The position numbers were made by a program, and so were the translations under genes. This document shows, piece after piece, positions 15,304-26,100 of a stretch of 64,000 nucleotides of DNA. A model generated the notes under the pieces. It was given only the letters and a program-made list of their open reading frames with translations. It did no database searches and was not told the DNA's origin. This DNA comes from CAIYUC01 sp963682005. Its GTDB lineage: Bacteria > Bacteroidota > Bacteroidia > Bacteroidales > FEN-979. The stretch lies in the NCBI GenBank assembly GCA_963682005.1, contig OY820914.1, forward strand, positions 4,588,001-4,652,000. The letters run 5' to 3'. Position 1 is the first letter of the stretch; the number at the start of each line of letters is the position of its first letter.

Positions 15304-18300
15304 ATGAAAAAAAATCTTTACAAAATGAGTAAAATCAATTGCAGGAAGATTTTATGTGTGATCTTCCTATTGTTTTTGGCTTGTACCGGATTACAGTCCC
15401 AGACTTACTCCGTGGTAGATCTGAACAGTTCAGGTTTCAACGAGGATGTAGTCGCTGAATCCTCTCCTGCGGCTTCATCAACCACAACAACATTCGATAC
15501 GTACGGAACTGTTTTTTATCAGGCTGGTTTTCCGGGAGGATCCTATGGTTTACCTGTAAGCCGGTCAATTACCAGTCCGAGCGGGCCTGTATACACTCTC
15601 AGACCATATAATGGGGACAATATCCTTCTGCTTACTTCCGCCAACACCTCAGGAACCCTTACACTGACAACCCCGGGCACCTTTAAAAATATTTCAATTC
15701 TTGCCACCTCAGGGCAAAGTTATTCAAGTTTCTCGGTAATATTACGTTTCAGCGATGGTACCACCCAGAGTTATACCTTCTGTGTTCCCGACTGGTACGT
15801 ACCGGGTACCTCATGCAACCCGGTACCTTCTGTTGCAGCATATGGATTTGACCGTGTCATGAGGTCAACCAACGTTTGTGACAATAACGGATCCGCCCCG
15901 AATTTGTATGACTGCATGATTTCCCTGAACACTTCGGATCAGGTAAAATTGCTGAACAGTATAGCTTTTTCCAGAATTAGCGGAAGTGGCGGACGTGCCG
16001 GTATTTTTGGCGTTTGCGGAGTTACCGCTGCCAATGCACCGTTTGCCCCTGTTGCGGATGCAGCCACTTCCATCACGATCAATAGTTTCCAGGCTAACTG
16101 GCACGCCTCCGCCGGTCCGACTCCCACAGGCTACTACCTTGATGTGTCCAGCAGTTCTTCCTTCTCGCCAAACCTGTCCAGCTATAACAATCTGAATGTC
16201 GGAAATGTTACTACGTATGGCATAAACGGGTTGTCTTCAGGGAACACCTACTATTACCGTGTCAGGGCGGCCAATGCCAATGGTGTAAGCGTGAGCAGCA
16301 ATACAATTACCCAGGGTACGCTTTCACCACCTTCTGATCCCACCTCCATTTCTGTTACAGTAAATCCTATCTGTACCGGGTCCTCTACAAAACTGACCGC
16401 CAACGGTGTGGTTGGTACAGTATACTGGTATACCGAAAACTGCGGAGTCACTTATTTGACCACAGGTAACTCCATCACAGTTTCTCCCTCCTCAAACACA
16501 AATTACTATGCCCGCAATTACAATAATTCACTCTTCAGTCCGGGATGTGCATCTGCAACAATTACAGTTAATCCGGTTTCTGTCGGCGGATCCATTGCCG
16601 GGTCGGCCACGGTGTGCTCAGGAACAAACAGCACCCATCTGACCCTTTCCGGGTACACAGGAAGCATTGTCAAATGGCAAAAATCAACGGATAACTGGGT
16701 CACACCGCAGGATATTAACAATACATTCAATAATTACAGCGCAACCAACCTTACTGCAACAACAAAATACAGGGCCGTAGTTCAAAGCGGGGTCTGTGCC
16801 TCTGTTTATTCTTCAGACGCAACGGTAACAGTTGATCCTGTTTCGGTAGGCGGATCCGTCGGCGGGGCTTCATCCGTCTGTTCCGGGACCAATAGCACAC
16901 TGCTGACTCTTTCCACTTACACAGGAACCATTCTGAAATGGCAGAAATCGACCGACAACTGGGTCACACCGGAGGATATCGCCAATACAAACAATAACTA
17001 CACCGCAACAAACCTCACGGCTACAACAAAGTACAGGGCCGTAGTTCAGAGCGGGGTTTGTTCTTCGGCTTATTCTTCAGATGCAACCGTAACGGTTAGC
17101 CCTGTCACCGAAGGCGGGTCGATCTCCGGCCCGGCCAGTGTTTGCAGCGGACCCAACAGCACATTACTGACCCTCTCCGGGTATACAGGCACGATCCTGA
17201 AATGGCAAAAATCAACCGACAACTGGGTGACACCGGTGGATATCTCAAATACTTCCAACATATATACAGCCACAAACCTTATCACAACAACGAAGTACAG
17301 GGCATTGGTCCAGAGCGGCGTATGTGCTTCGCAATATTCATCCGATGCGACCATCACCGTCAACACACCGCTTTCCCCTCCTGTACTTGTCAATGCAACG
17401 TATTACCAAAATGTAATTGCAACCCCGCTTGATGCGACCATCCCGGGGGCAATCTCTTATTCCTGGAGTAACGGAAGCACCGTGGTAAGTACCTCGGCAA
17501 TCTATATTCCTCCTACGGATGTAATAGGTTCGGTCACCTATACTGTTACAATAACGGCACCGACAGGTTGTACAAACGTTTTTGCAAGTGCAACCATCAC
17601 AGTGACTCCGACTCCGCACATGTATTTCTTCATGAATACATTGGGGGAAGTGAACGGAAACGGCCCGACGCTAACTCAAAATTTATCAGCTTCATGCTCC
17701 CCAACTCCGGCCGGGGGTTCTTACATAACAGACAATCTTTGTGCATCGGCAACAACCGTATTCGCATTCAACAGATATGCAGGACTCAATTATCCGAATC
17801 CAAACCTGGTCACCAGCACTTATACCATCAATGTTTATTGGAAATTCAGCACGTATGGAGGGGGGTATGCAAGAATCATCGATTTCAGCAACAGTACATC
17901 TGATGCCGGTATCTATTGCCTGGGGAATCAACTGAACTTTTTCCCGAACGGAAACATTGGCGGAGCGGGGTTGTTCGTGGATGGAAATTACTATTTGCTC
18001 AGTATGGTCCGGGACGGATCGACAAACATGATCAAAGTATATATAAACGGGGTATTCCTTTCTTCCTATAATGATGCATCCAACACATATAAACTTGCGA
18101 CGAATACGACTCCTCTCATCTTTTTCAGGGATGATAATCCAGTTCCCTGCGAAGCGCGTGACGGAAGGGTTAAATACATTTCAATCATCAATACCACCTC
18201 AACCGATGCACAGATCACTTCGGTATATACAAGTATCTGTAATACGATAACCAATACGCCTCCGACCATAACCGAAATATCAGACCAGACAGTGATAATA

Positions 18301-21300
18301 AACAATCCGACATCCGCTCTTCCATTTACCATTGGCGACAATGAAACACCCGCAGGCAGTTTGAGCCTGACCGGCAGTTCGGACAACACGACACTCGTTC
18401 CGGAAGCGAATATTGTCTTTACCGGAAGCGGAACGAACAGGTTTGTTACCGTAACCCCAGCAACAGGACAATCCGGTACAGCAGATATCACGGTGACCGT
18501 TATTGACGGAGGGGGATTGAGTGCATCATCCTCATTCACCTTAACGGTTTATTCAGCTCCTTCAACCCAGGCTTCGAATATTCTGTTCAGCAATATCCAG
18601 GAAAACCAGATCACAATGACCTGGACCAATGGTAACGGAACCAAGCGGGCAGCATTCGTAAAACAAGGCACCGGAACCATTACAAATCCGACAGATCTTG
18701 TCACCTATACTCCAAGTTCTGATTGGGGGATCCATGGAACAGAACTGGGCGTTTCAGGCTATTATTGCGTATTCAATGAGGCAGGGAATACAGTAACGTT
18801 GACAGGGCTTTCGATGGGAACAGAATATACTGTTCAGGTTTTTGAATACCAGGGAACTGCCGGAGGAGAATTGTACCTGACCAACACAGCTACAGGCAAT
18901 CCAAAAAGTCAATCAACCCTGTCCTGCACCAATCCGGCAAATGCCGGAACCATCACGCAGGATCAATCGGGGTGCGACAGTTTTGATCCTGCACTGATCA
19001 CAGGAAGCTCACCGGGAGGCTATATCGGAACGCCGGAATACAAATGGCAGATCTCGGTCACCAACGGTTCAACCGGGTTCAGCGATATCGAAAACAGCAA
19101 TTCGGCCGATTATGACCCGGGTACGACCAGTCAGACTACCTGGTACCGTCGCGTCGTAAGGGTCAGTTGTAAGGCTGACTGGTCGGGAGCCATTGCATCA
19201 AATTCTGTACAGATGACGATTGTCCCGGTTTCTGTCGGCGGTTCGGTTTCAGGATCTGCCACAGTTTGCAGCGGGACAAACAGCACAGAACTGACCTTGT
19301 CAGGGCATACCGGTAACATTGTCAAATGGCAGAAATCAACCGATAACTGGATCACACCTGTGGATATCGCCAATACAACCGACACATATACGGCCACAGA
19401 TCTCACCACAACCACAAAGTTCAGGGCTGTTGTGCAAAACGGGATCTGCCCACTGGTATATTCTTCGGATGCTACAATAACCGTTGATCCGGTTTCAGAG
19501 GGAGGTTCCATCGCCGGCGCTGCCACGGTTTGCTACGGAACGAACAGCACGGAGCTGTCCCTGTCAGGGTACAACGGGACGATCCTCAAATGGCAGAAAT
19601 CAACAGACAACTGGTTGACGCCTGAAGATATGATCAATACCTCGAACACCTACACAACCACTGACCTGGTCAACACAACGAAGTACCGGGCACTGGTCAA
19701 AAGCGGGGTCTGTTCATCGGAGTATTCAACGGACGCAACCGTGACCGTACTGGGTGAACTTACTGCCCCTGTGATCGGAAATTCACAGAATATCTTCTAC
19801 AACACTTCTCCTGCAGCGCTGAATGTATTAACTGATGCTACCGGCGGGTCCGGTACATTTACTTACCAGTGGCAGATGAATGACGGCAGCGGATGGATCA
19901 ACGTCGGAACCGGCGGAACAACCTATGCCCCTCCCGCGCTGACTGCTTCCACCGATTACCGCATTATTGCAACCGATAATGGCGATTATTTGTGCGGCAG
20001 TATTCTGGGGAACACCACAACCATTATAGTCAATCAGGGTCATACGATCTCAGGAACACTGAAATATTTCAAAAACGGAGGAACAAATATTGTGATGAAC
20101 AATGTAGAGCTATGGCTTATGGATGGTGTTGTTAAGATCAAAGACTACACTACCGATGCCGGAACGGGTCATTTCGAGTTCACCCATGTCGATGACGGGG
20201 ATTACACCATACTTGTTCACAGGAACAACAAGCCGGCAGGAGGTATCAACGCCACCGATGCCGCACTGGTGAACTGGTGGTCATCGCACCCCACGGATAT
20301 CGAACCGGTGAAATTCCTGGCAGGTGATGTACAGTACTATTTCTACCTGCAGGCTACCTCTTCCTACAATATCCAGCAGTATTTCGTTTACAATACTCCC
20401 TTTGAGCGCACTATCGCTACCGGAACACCCTGGACATACTGGAATGTCTCGGGCAACATCATCCATTCGAATTACAGTCCCTATGACGGACCAACGGAAT
20501 GGCCGACTGAAATCGCCCTGAATGTACCGGACGCCGATGTTGTGTTCAACCTTTTTGCAATGGGGACAGGTGATTTCAACGGCAGTTTCATTCCCGGAGG
20601 TGCCAAGGAAGCCAGCCAGACTCTTTCGCTGGTGTCGGACGGAACGGTCACCGCCGGTAAAGAAAGCGAAATTGAACTGCCCGTCACCGTTGTCAATCCA
20701 TATATGGTTGGTGCTGTTTCCCTCATTATGGAATTCCCGGACGAACTGGCTGTAGTGACAGGGGTTGAGATGCCGGGTGTTACCGATCAGCCCGACTGGG
20801 TGGTGAAAGGAAACGAGCTCAGGATCGGCTGGAACTCAAAAACGCCCCTGAATCTGGCCGCTGGAAGCGAATTGCTGGTCATCCGGATGAAAACCACCCA
20901 TGAATTCAGCAACGGAGCCGTGATCCGGTTCTCACTGGCAGCCGATCCGCTCAATGAGATGGCCAACAATTACTGCAACGTGATCCCCGATGCTATATTA
21001 AGCATGGATATCCTTGAGGCAGCCGCAGTCGGATTCAACGAGCAATCCGGTATCGGCGATCTGGCCCTGAAAAATCATCCAAATCCATTTGCTGATTATA
21101 CAACGATAAGTTATTCGCTTCCGTTTGACGGGTTTGTAACGGTTGAAATTTTCAATATACTTGGTAAAAAGATCAATACCATTGTAAGCGAAAATCAGGC
21201 AGCCGGAGCATATTCGTTGAAATTTGGAGACAACAACCTCAGCTCAGGTTTCTACAGTGCATCCATTACGCTTCAAACCGGGAAAACAAAATTTGTAAGA

Positions 21301-21324
21301 GTAATTAAGATGATCCGGAATTAG
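15304..21324 (+). CDS. Giant modular T9SS surface protein with Ig-like repeats and cohesin-like domain
   Basis: A 2006-residue secreted protein. The N-terminal signal peptide has its hydrophobic core at KILCVIFLLFLACTGL; Met8 is an alternative start. Order of parts: unknown N-terminal domain (about 35-240), FN3 domain (245-345), three 88-residue Ig-like modules (425-688, each from VSVGGS/VTEGGS to ATVTV), a LamG/pentraxin-like domain (about 830-940), a cadherin-like region, an FN3-like region, two more 88-residue modules (1309-1484), a Ca-binding or dockerin-like stretch (GGINATDAALVNWW), a cohesin-like beta domain (about 1780-1905, with VGAVSLIMEFPDELAVVTGV) and a C-terminal T9SS type A sorting domain (last 80 residues, from LKNHPNPFADYTTISYSLPF). 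It is likely an adhesin or surface-layer component; the ligand is unknown. It has its own promoter and terminator. Confidence 0.88.
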   Translation: MKKNLYKMSKINCRKILCVIFLLFLACTGLQSQTYSVVDLNSSGFNEDVVAESSPAASSTTTTFDTYGTVFYQAGFPGGSYGLPVSRSITSPSGPVYTLRPYNGDNILLLTSANTSGTLTLTTPGTFKNISILATSGQSYSSFSVILRFSDGTTQSYTFCVPDWYVPGTSCNPVPSVAAYGFDRVMRSTNVCDNNGSAPNLYDCMISLNTSDQVKLLNSIAFSRISGSGGRAGIFGVCGVTAANAPFAPVADAATSITINSFQANWHASAGPTPTGYYLDVSSSSSFSPNLSSYNNLNVGNVTTYGINGLSSGNTYYYRVRAANANGVSVSSNTITQGTLSPPSDPTSISVTVNPICTGSSTKLTANGVVGTVYWYTENCGVTYLTTGNSITVSPSSNTNYYARNYNNSLFSPGCASATITVNPVSVGGSIAGSATVCSGTNSTHLTLSGYTGSIVKWQKSTDNWVTPQDINNTFNNYSATNLTATTKYRAVVQSGVCASVYSSDATVTVDPVSVGGSVGGASSVCSGTNSTLLTLSTYTGTILKWQKSTDNWVTPEDIANTNNNYTATNLTATTKYRAVVQSGVCSSAYSSDATVTVSPVTEGGSISGPASVCSGPNSTLLTLSGYTGTILKWQKSTDNWVTPVDISNTSNIYTATNLITTTKYRALVQSGVCASQYSSDATITVNTPLSPPVLVNATYYQNVIATPLDATIPGAISYSWSNGSTVVSTSAIYIPPTDVIGSVTYTVTITAPTGCTNVFASATITVTPTPHMYFFMNTLGEVNGNGPTLTQNLSASCSPTPAGGSYITDNLCASATTVFAFNRYAGLNYPNPNLVTSTYTINVYWKFSTYGGGYARIIDFSNSTSDAGIYCLGNQLNFFPNGNIGGAGLFVDGNYYLLSMVRDGSTNMIKVYINGVFLSSYNDASNTYKLATNTTPLIFFRDDNPVPCEARDGRVKYISIINTTSTDAQITSVYTSICNTITNTPPTITEISDQTVIINNPTSALPFTIGDNETPAGSLSLTGSSDNTTLVPEANIVFTGSGTNRFVTVTPATGQSGTADITVTVIDGGGLSASSSFTLTVYSAPSTQASNILFSNIQENQITMTWTNGNGTKRAAFVKQGTGTITNPTDLVTYTPSSDWGIHGTELGVSGYYCVFNEAGNTVTLTGLSMGTEYTVQVFEYQGTAGGELYLTNTATGNPKSQSTLSCTNPANAGTITQDQSGCDSFDPALITGSSPGGYIGTPEYKWQISVTNGSTGFSDIENSNSADYDPGTTSQTTWYRRVVRVSCKADWSGAIASNSVQMTIVPVSVGGSVSGSATVCSGTNSTELTLSGHTGNIVKWQKSTDNWITPVDIANTTDTYTATDLTTTTKFRAVVQNGICPLVYSSDATITVDPVSEGGSIAGAATVCYGTNSTELSLSGYNGTILKWQKSTDNWLTPEDMINTSNTYTTTDLVNTTKYRALVKSGVCSSEYSTDATVTVLGELTAPVIGNSQNIFYNTSPAALNVLTDATGGSGTFTYQWQMNDGSGWINVGTGGTTYAPPALTASTDYRIIATDNGDYLCGSILGNTTTIIVNQGHTISGTLKYFKNGGTNIVMNNVELWLMDGVVKIKDYTTDAGTGHFEFTHVDDGDYTILVHRNNKPAGGINATDAALVNWWSSHPTDIEPVKFLAGDVQYYFYLQATSSYNIQQYFVYNTPFERTIATGTPWTYWNVSGNIIHSNYSPYDGPTEWPTEIALNVPDADVVFNLFAMGTGDFNGSFIPGGAKEASQTLSLVSDGTVTAGKESEIELPVTVVNPYMVGAVSLIMEFPDELAVVTGVEMPGVTDQPDWVVKGNELRIGWNSKTPLNLAAGSELLVIRMKTTHEFSNGAVIRFSLAADPLNEMANNYCNVIPDAILSMDILEAAAVGFNEQSGIGDLALKNHPNPFADYTTISYSLPFDGFVTVEIFNILGKKINTIVSENQAAGAYSLKFGDNNLSSGFYSASITLQTGKTKFVRVIKMIRN
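16576..17367 (+). repeat. Three tandem 264-base coding repeats
   Basis: Modules begin at 16576, 16840 and 17104, exactly 264 bases (88 codons) apart. The protein modules share a core KWQKSTDNWVTP, and the DNA is also clearly similar. Confidence 0.85.
19228..19755 (+). repeat. Two further copies of the 264-base coding repeat
   Basis: Modules begin at 19228 and 19492, again 264 bases apart, and belong to the same family as the three copies at 16576-17367. Confidence 0.85.
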
Positions 21325-21345
21325 GAAATTTATCGGATTCCGAAG

Positions 21346-21387
21346 AACCCGGAGCGTCAGGATCCTTACCCTGCGTTCCGGGTTTTT
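21346..21387 (+). terminator. Rho-independent terminator of the 2006-residue protein gene
   Basis: An 11-bp stem (21346-21356 with 21374-21384, one mismatch) is followed by a T run. It starts 22 bases past the stop codon. Confidence 0.8.
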
Positions 21388-21542
21388 CATTTCTCCGGCA
21401 GAAATATCCTTTCAATCGATAAATAGTGTGACTTTCCAAACGGAATCTGAACGGAATTGAATGTCGTCTCTTGCATAATTGAAAGATCTTTCCCCTTGCC
21501 GCATGGCAAAATGGAAAGATTGTGCTGGTCTGCTTATTCTCC

Positions 21543-22523
21543 TTACTTCAAGGGAGTAAACTTCACCACCTGGTTCCTGACTGGCGTTATGGTTTTCAGG
21601 TAGGCATAAATCGACTCCAGATCGCTTTTTTCCATCCCTCCATACATCGTCCAGGGCATGATGGTGTTAAAATCTGTTTTGTTTACTATTGGAGGAGAAT
21701 ATGTCGCAATATCATAGGCTTTGAACCTGTTGACAAAAACCTCCCGGGTATATTTCCCGATCCCGGTTTCGATATCCGGGGTTATGTTGGGTGAACGAAG
21801 GATTCCCCAGGGTACATTAAATTCGCGTCCACCGGCAAACGCCTTGTCCATGGCATATTTTCCCTTTTCAAACCGGGTGTGGCAATCAAAACATCCGCTT
21901 GCCGTGACGAGGTACTTCCCGTAAGCAACGGTATCTGACTTCGTAGGAAGTGGTTTCGGATCAGCCTTTTCAGGCATTGTATGCATAATAATATTCATCG
22001 GGAAATCGGGTTTGGATGCCGGGGGACTGAAGGCGATCGGTTGCAGTGTGCGGATAAAGGCAATGATCGAATATACATCTTCAGTACTCAGATACTTATA
22101 GTTGGGGAATGGCATAACAGGAAACAAGGGACGGCCATCCTTCGCCACACCACTGGTTATGACCCGATACAACTCACCATCAGTAAATGAAGATAAGTTA
22201 TGGGGCGTTATGTTCGCCGAATAAAAAACCCCTGGGAATCCAAGGCTCTGGTCAAATGTTTCTCCTCCCCTGCCGTCTGTCCCCCTCTTTAACGGTCCGG
22301 AAAATTTATCCCATTCCCTTACCGAATGACAATCCATGCAAAGCGTTACATGATAAGCAAGGTATTTCCCTCTTTCTATTCGTGAGGGTGTTTGTTCAAC
22401 TTTCAAATCCTTTACCGGGATGTTCGGCAGAAATTTGACAACGTAAACCAACATACCCGCAATTGCCACGATCACGATGAGCGCCGCAATTCCAACAACT
22501 TTCCATAATAATCTTCTCTTCAT
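21543..22523 (-). CDS. Membrane-anchored dihaem cytochrome c
   Basis: A 326-residue protein: one N-terminal membrane helix (WKVVGIAALIVIVAIAGMLVYVV) and two cytochrome c domains with CMDCH (residues 62-66) and CFDCH (211-215). Met-containing blocks VMPFPNY and IMPWTMYGGM supply likely sixth ligands. The layout resembles the dihaem electron-acceptor subunits of alcohol or gluconate dehydrogenases, but no dehydrogenase gene is adjacent, so the donor is unknown. The frame opens 14 codons earlier, but MKRRLLWKVV at 22523 puts basic residues directly before the helix, and I chose it. It stands alone on the minus strand. Confidence 0.88.
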   Translation of the reverse strand: MKRRLLWKVVGIAALIVIVAIAGMLVYVVKFLPNIPVKDLKVEQTPSRIERGKYLAYHVTLCMDCHSVREWDKFSGPLKRGTDGRGGETFDQSLGFPGVFYSANITPHNLSSFTDGELYRVITSGVAKDGRPLFPVMPFPNYKYLSTEDVYSIIAFIRTLQPIAFSPPASKPDFPMNIIMHTMPEKADPKPLPTKSDTVAYGKYLVTASGCFDCHTRFEKGKYAMDKAFAGGREFNVPWGILRSPNITPDIETGIGKYTREVFVNRFKAYDIATYSPPIVNKTDFNTIMPWTMYGGMEKSDLESIYAYLKTITPVRNQVVKFTPLK

Positions 22524-22688
22524 GACGCATTTAATTAATTGTTTAACATTCAGTGATCTAATCACAAATTCAATATAAACTTAGAAAAGGCCCCACGCCT
22601 TCGTTCTCCTTCATCACGGGAAGTATAAGAACAGGCATGGGGATATCTCCACGAGAAAATCAGAATCAAAACCGGGACTGCACCCGGT

Positions 22689-22952
22689 TCATTCAATAAT
22701 GACTATTTCAGGCGGGCTGATAACTCCTGCCTTCTTCATAACCTCCTGCAATTCCGGATCACCGACCATGCTATTGACACCTTCAATGTCCTTCACTTCC
22801 CAGATCATGTAAACAGTATTCGGATCGCCAGCCTTCCGACCCACCTTTATTTCCTTCAGACCTGCGGATTCCCGTCTTTTAATGTCGGCATCATAATACG
22901 GTTTCCATTGATTATAATCCGTTACTTTATGGTTTAAGATTATTGTTGCCAT
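22689..22952 (-). CDS. Small dimeric alpha/beta-barrel (ABM-like) protein
   Basis: An 87-residue protein, starting MATIILNHKVTDYNQWKPYY, with the beta-alpha-beta pattern of the dimeric alpha/beta barrel superfamily (antibiotic biosynthesis monooxygenase-like). The 'VTDYNQWKPYYD' and 'NTVYMIWEVKDIEGVNSM' segments fit this fold. The substrate is unknown and many relatives are uncharacterised. I chose the ATG at 22952, since a perfect -7 box lies 40 bases upstream and the 13 extra codons of the longer frame would fall in the leader. Confidence 0.7.
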   Translation of the reverse strand: MATIILNHKVTDYNQWKPYYDADIKRRESAGLKEIKVGRKAGDPNTVYMIWEVKDIEGVNSMVGDPELQEVMKKAGVISPPEIVIIE

Positions 22953-22992
22953 ATATTTTATTTTAAATTGATTATGAATTGAATTGACCACA

Positions 22993-23000
22993 CAAAGATA
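22993..23000 (-). promoter_or_regulatory. -7 box for the ABM-like gene
   Basis: The minus strand reads TATCTTTG, an exact TAnnTTTG match, 40 bases upstream of the ATG. No -33 TTTG was found. Confidence 0.5.
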
Positions 23001-23134
23001 CTGCTATTTAGACTGGATTAATATTATTTTTTTACTCCGGGAAGCACAATACAACCCATTTCCTATCGCATAATTCCCTTGTCTGTTAAAATCAATTATA
23101 TCCTTGAGCGTTAGATAAGACAGAATTAAAAGAT

Positions 23135-23142
23135 TATTTTTG
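23135..23142 (+). promoter_or_regulatory. -7 box of the double UvrA gene
   Basis: TATTTTTG is an exact TAnnTTTG match, ending 15 bases before the ATG at 23158. It contains the upstream TTG that could otherwise be read as a start codon, which argues against that TTG. No -33 element is clear. Confidence 0.55.
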
Positions 23143-23157
23143 CCTGAAATTCATCAG

Positions 23158-26100
23158 ATGTTACCAGATGACCGGATCAAAATTCACAATGCTTCGGAAA
23201 ATAACCTGAAGTCGATATCTCTTGAAATTCCAAAAAACGAGCTTGTAGTTGTTTCAGGTGTATCAGGATCAGGAAAATCTTCACTTGTTTTCGATGTGAT
23301 CTATCGTGCTGCCGAAAACCGCTTCTTTTCATCGCTTTCATCTCATGCCAGGCAATTCCTGGGGAAGATGCGGCAACCGGCAGTTGAAAAGATCAGCGGA
23401 CTCTCTCCTGCCATTGCTGTTGACCAGCGAACCGTGCACAGCAATCCCAGGTCAACAGTGGGAACCATCACCGGGATCCATGACTACCTAAGGCTTTTAT
23501 TTGCCAGGCTGGGAACACCTTACAGGCTGATGGACGGAATAAAGATCGACCGCAGTCTCTTCTCCTTCAACTCGGTGAAAGGGGCCTGTCCTGTTTGCAA
23601 AGGGCTTGGGATCGTTGATAGTCTGGATCCTGAACTTTTCATCGCCGATGAGAACCGTTCACTTCGGGAGGGGGCGCTTGTCATTACCGCCCCGAACGGG
23701 TACATCATTTATTCGCAGGTTACCCTAGATGTACTTGACCAGGTTTGCAGGGCGGAAGGCTTCAATATTGACATCGCCTGGAAAAACCTGACTCCGGATC
23801 AGAAAAAAGTCATCCTTTATGGAAGCGAAAAGATCGAGATACCTTATGGAAAGCATACACTTGAATCACGGATGAAGTGGAGCGGCATCACTGCCAAACC
23901 AAGGGAAACCGGTTATTATAAAGGAATTATCCCTGTCATGGAGACAATTCTCAAGCGGGAGAGGAATAAAAACATCTTACGGTTTGTAAGAACCAGGAAA
24001 TGCGAGGTATGCAATGGAACAAGGCTGAATGATCATGCGCTCTCTATACTTGTCGGGGGATATACAATTGCACAACTTTCCGCAATCCAGATCGACAGGC
24101 TAGCAGAAGTACTTCAGGGAATCTCTTTTCAACCCAACGTCGAACCGGTTGGCAAACCCATTATCGAAGCGATCATTAAAAGGCTGGAACCATTGACAAT
24201 ACTCGGCCTCGGGTATTTAACACCCGGCCGGGAATCCGGAACGTTTAGCAATGGAGAGTTCCAGCGCCTCCGCCTGGCAGCCCAGACAGGAAACGGACTG
24301 ATGGGGATTCTCTACATTTTTGACGAACCCTCCATCGGGCTTCACCCGAGAGATACGAAAAAGCTGCTGAAAATAATCTGCCAGCTTCGTGACGACGGAA
24401 ACAGTGTGATTGTTGTTGAACACGATGAAGAATTTATCCGGGCTGCCGACTGGCTCATTGATATAGGCCCGGGTGCAGGGACAGAAGGGGGACAATTAAT
24501 TCTCAGTAGCCGTATCCCCTTTGCCGGGGATGCCGGGGCCAGCAGAACGCTGTCCTTCCTCCGCGGCATTGAAAAGATCAGTATACCAGAGAAAAGACGA
24601 AATGGATCAGGGATCCTTGAGATCCATGGTGCAACCGCAAATAACCTGAAGAGTATTGATGCAACGTTTAAACTGGAAGCGTTCAATGTAGTCACCGGAG
24701 TCTCAGGTGCAGGAAAATCGACCCTTACCAATGAGATCCTCGGGAAGTTCCTGAGAAGAAAGCTTCAGGGTGCCAGTGAATCACCCGGGTCGCATCATTC
24801 AATTACAAACTGGGAAAGCATTTCAAAGATCATTATGATCGACCAGTCACCGATCGGCCGCACGCCCCGAAGCAATCCTGCAACCTATACCGGACTTTTC
24901 GACAATATCCGCGACCTATTCGCCAATCAGCCCGAATCAAAACAAAGAGGTTATGACAAAGGTCGTTTCTCCTTCAATACAGCCGGTGGCCGTTGTGAGT
25001 CATGCCAGGGGGCTGGTTATGTGGAGATCGGGATGCATTTCATGGGAAATGTTGAGATCTTATGCGAAAAATGCGAAGGGAAACGTTTCGATGACGAAAC
25101 CCTCGAAATAAAATTCCAGGAAAAAAACATTTCCGCCATTCTTGAAATGACAGTGGAAGAGGCGATACGTTTTTTCCGTGACCAGCCAAGGATCAGGCAA
25201 TTCCTGGAAACACTTGACGCACTGGGACTGGGATACCTGACGCTTGGACAAAGGTCATCCACCCTGAGCGGCGGGGAAGCCCAGCGTGTGAAGCTGGCGA
25301 CAGAATTAACAAAACCCATGTCTCTGCACACGATCTACATCCTGGATGAGCCCACAACGGGTCTGCACCAGGCAGATGTGAGCAGGCTGCTCCTGGCCCT
25401 GAATTCCCTCGTCGATAAAAGAAACACGGTAATCGTCATTGAGCATCACCAGGGCCTCATTGCTTCTGCAGACCATGTGATCGATCTTGGTCCGGAAGGA
25501 GGTGATCAGGGAGGATTCCTCGTTGCATCCGGAACTCCCGAAGATATCATGAACGCAAAGGACTCATTTACGGGACAGGCCTTAAAGGAGTATATGGAAA
25601 GTCAGCAGTCAGCAGTCGGCAGCCGGCAGTCGGTATCCAGCATCCAGCATCCAGCATCCAGCATCCAGTATCCAGCATCCAGCATCCAGCATCCAGCATC
25701 CAGCATCCAGCATCCAGTATCCAGCATCTCCTTCAAAGGAGTCACCACCAACAACCTCCGGGGCATAGATATCGATATTCCCAAGAACAAGATCACAGTA
25801 CTTACGGGTGTTTCCGGAAGCGGAAAATCATCCATGGCGTTCGACACCCTTTTCGCTGAAGCACATAATCGGTTCCTTGAAAGTTTCTCTACTTATATTA
25901 GAATGCAACTGGGTGTAAAGGAAAAGCCCGACTTTGACGAGGTTTCAGGCCTTACTCCCACCCTGGCGGTTGATCAGCGTGCAACCGGGAGCAATGCAAG
26001 GTCAACCGCAGGAACACTGACAGGCGTTTATGACCTTTTCCGTTTGCTTTATTCAAGGATCGGAGTTTCACCCAGATCAACGGGAGCCGTCCTTTCTTCC

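Noticed and set aside
15865..20969. Many long frames on the minus strand opposite the 2006-residue protein
   Set aside because: They mirror a Thr/Ser/Gly-rich repeat-bearing coding region and have no family motifs or start signals.
25601..25726. Possible CRISPR array
   Set aside because: Seven-base units without spacers. No direct repeat of 23-47 bases with unique spacers exists anywhere in the window.
25602..25847. Minus-strand frame with WMLDAGC-type repeats opposite the UvrA linker
   Set aside because: It is the reverse reading of the heptamer array, which has no stops on either strand. There is no promoter or family match.
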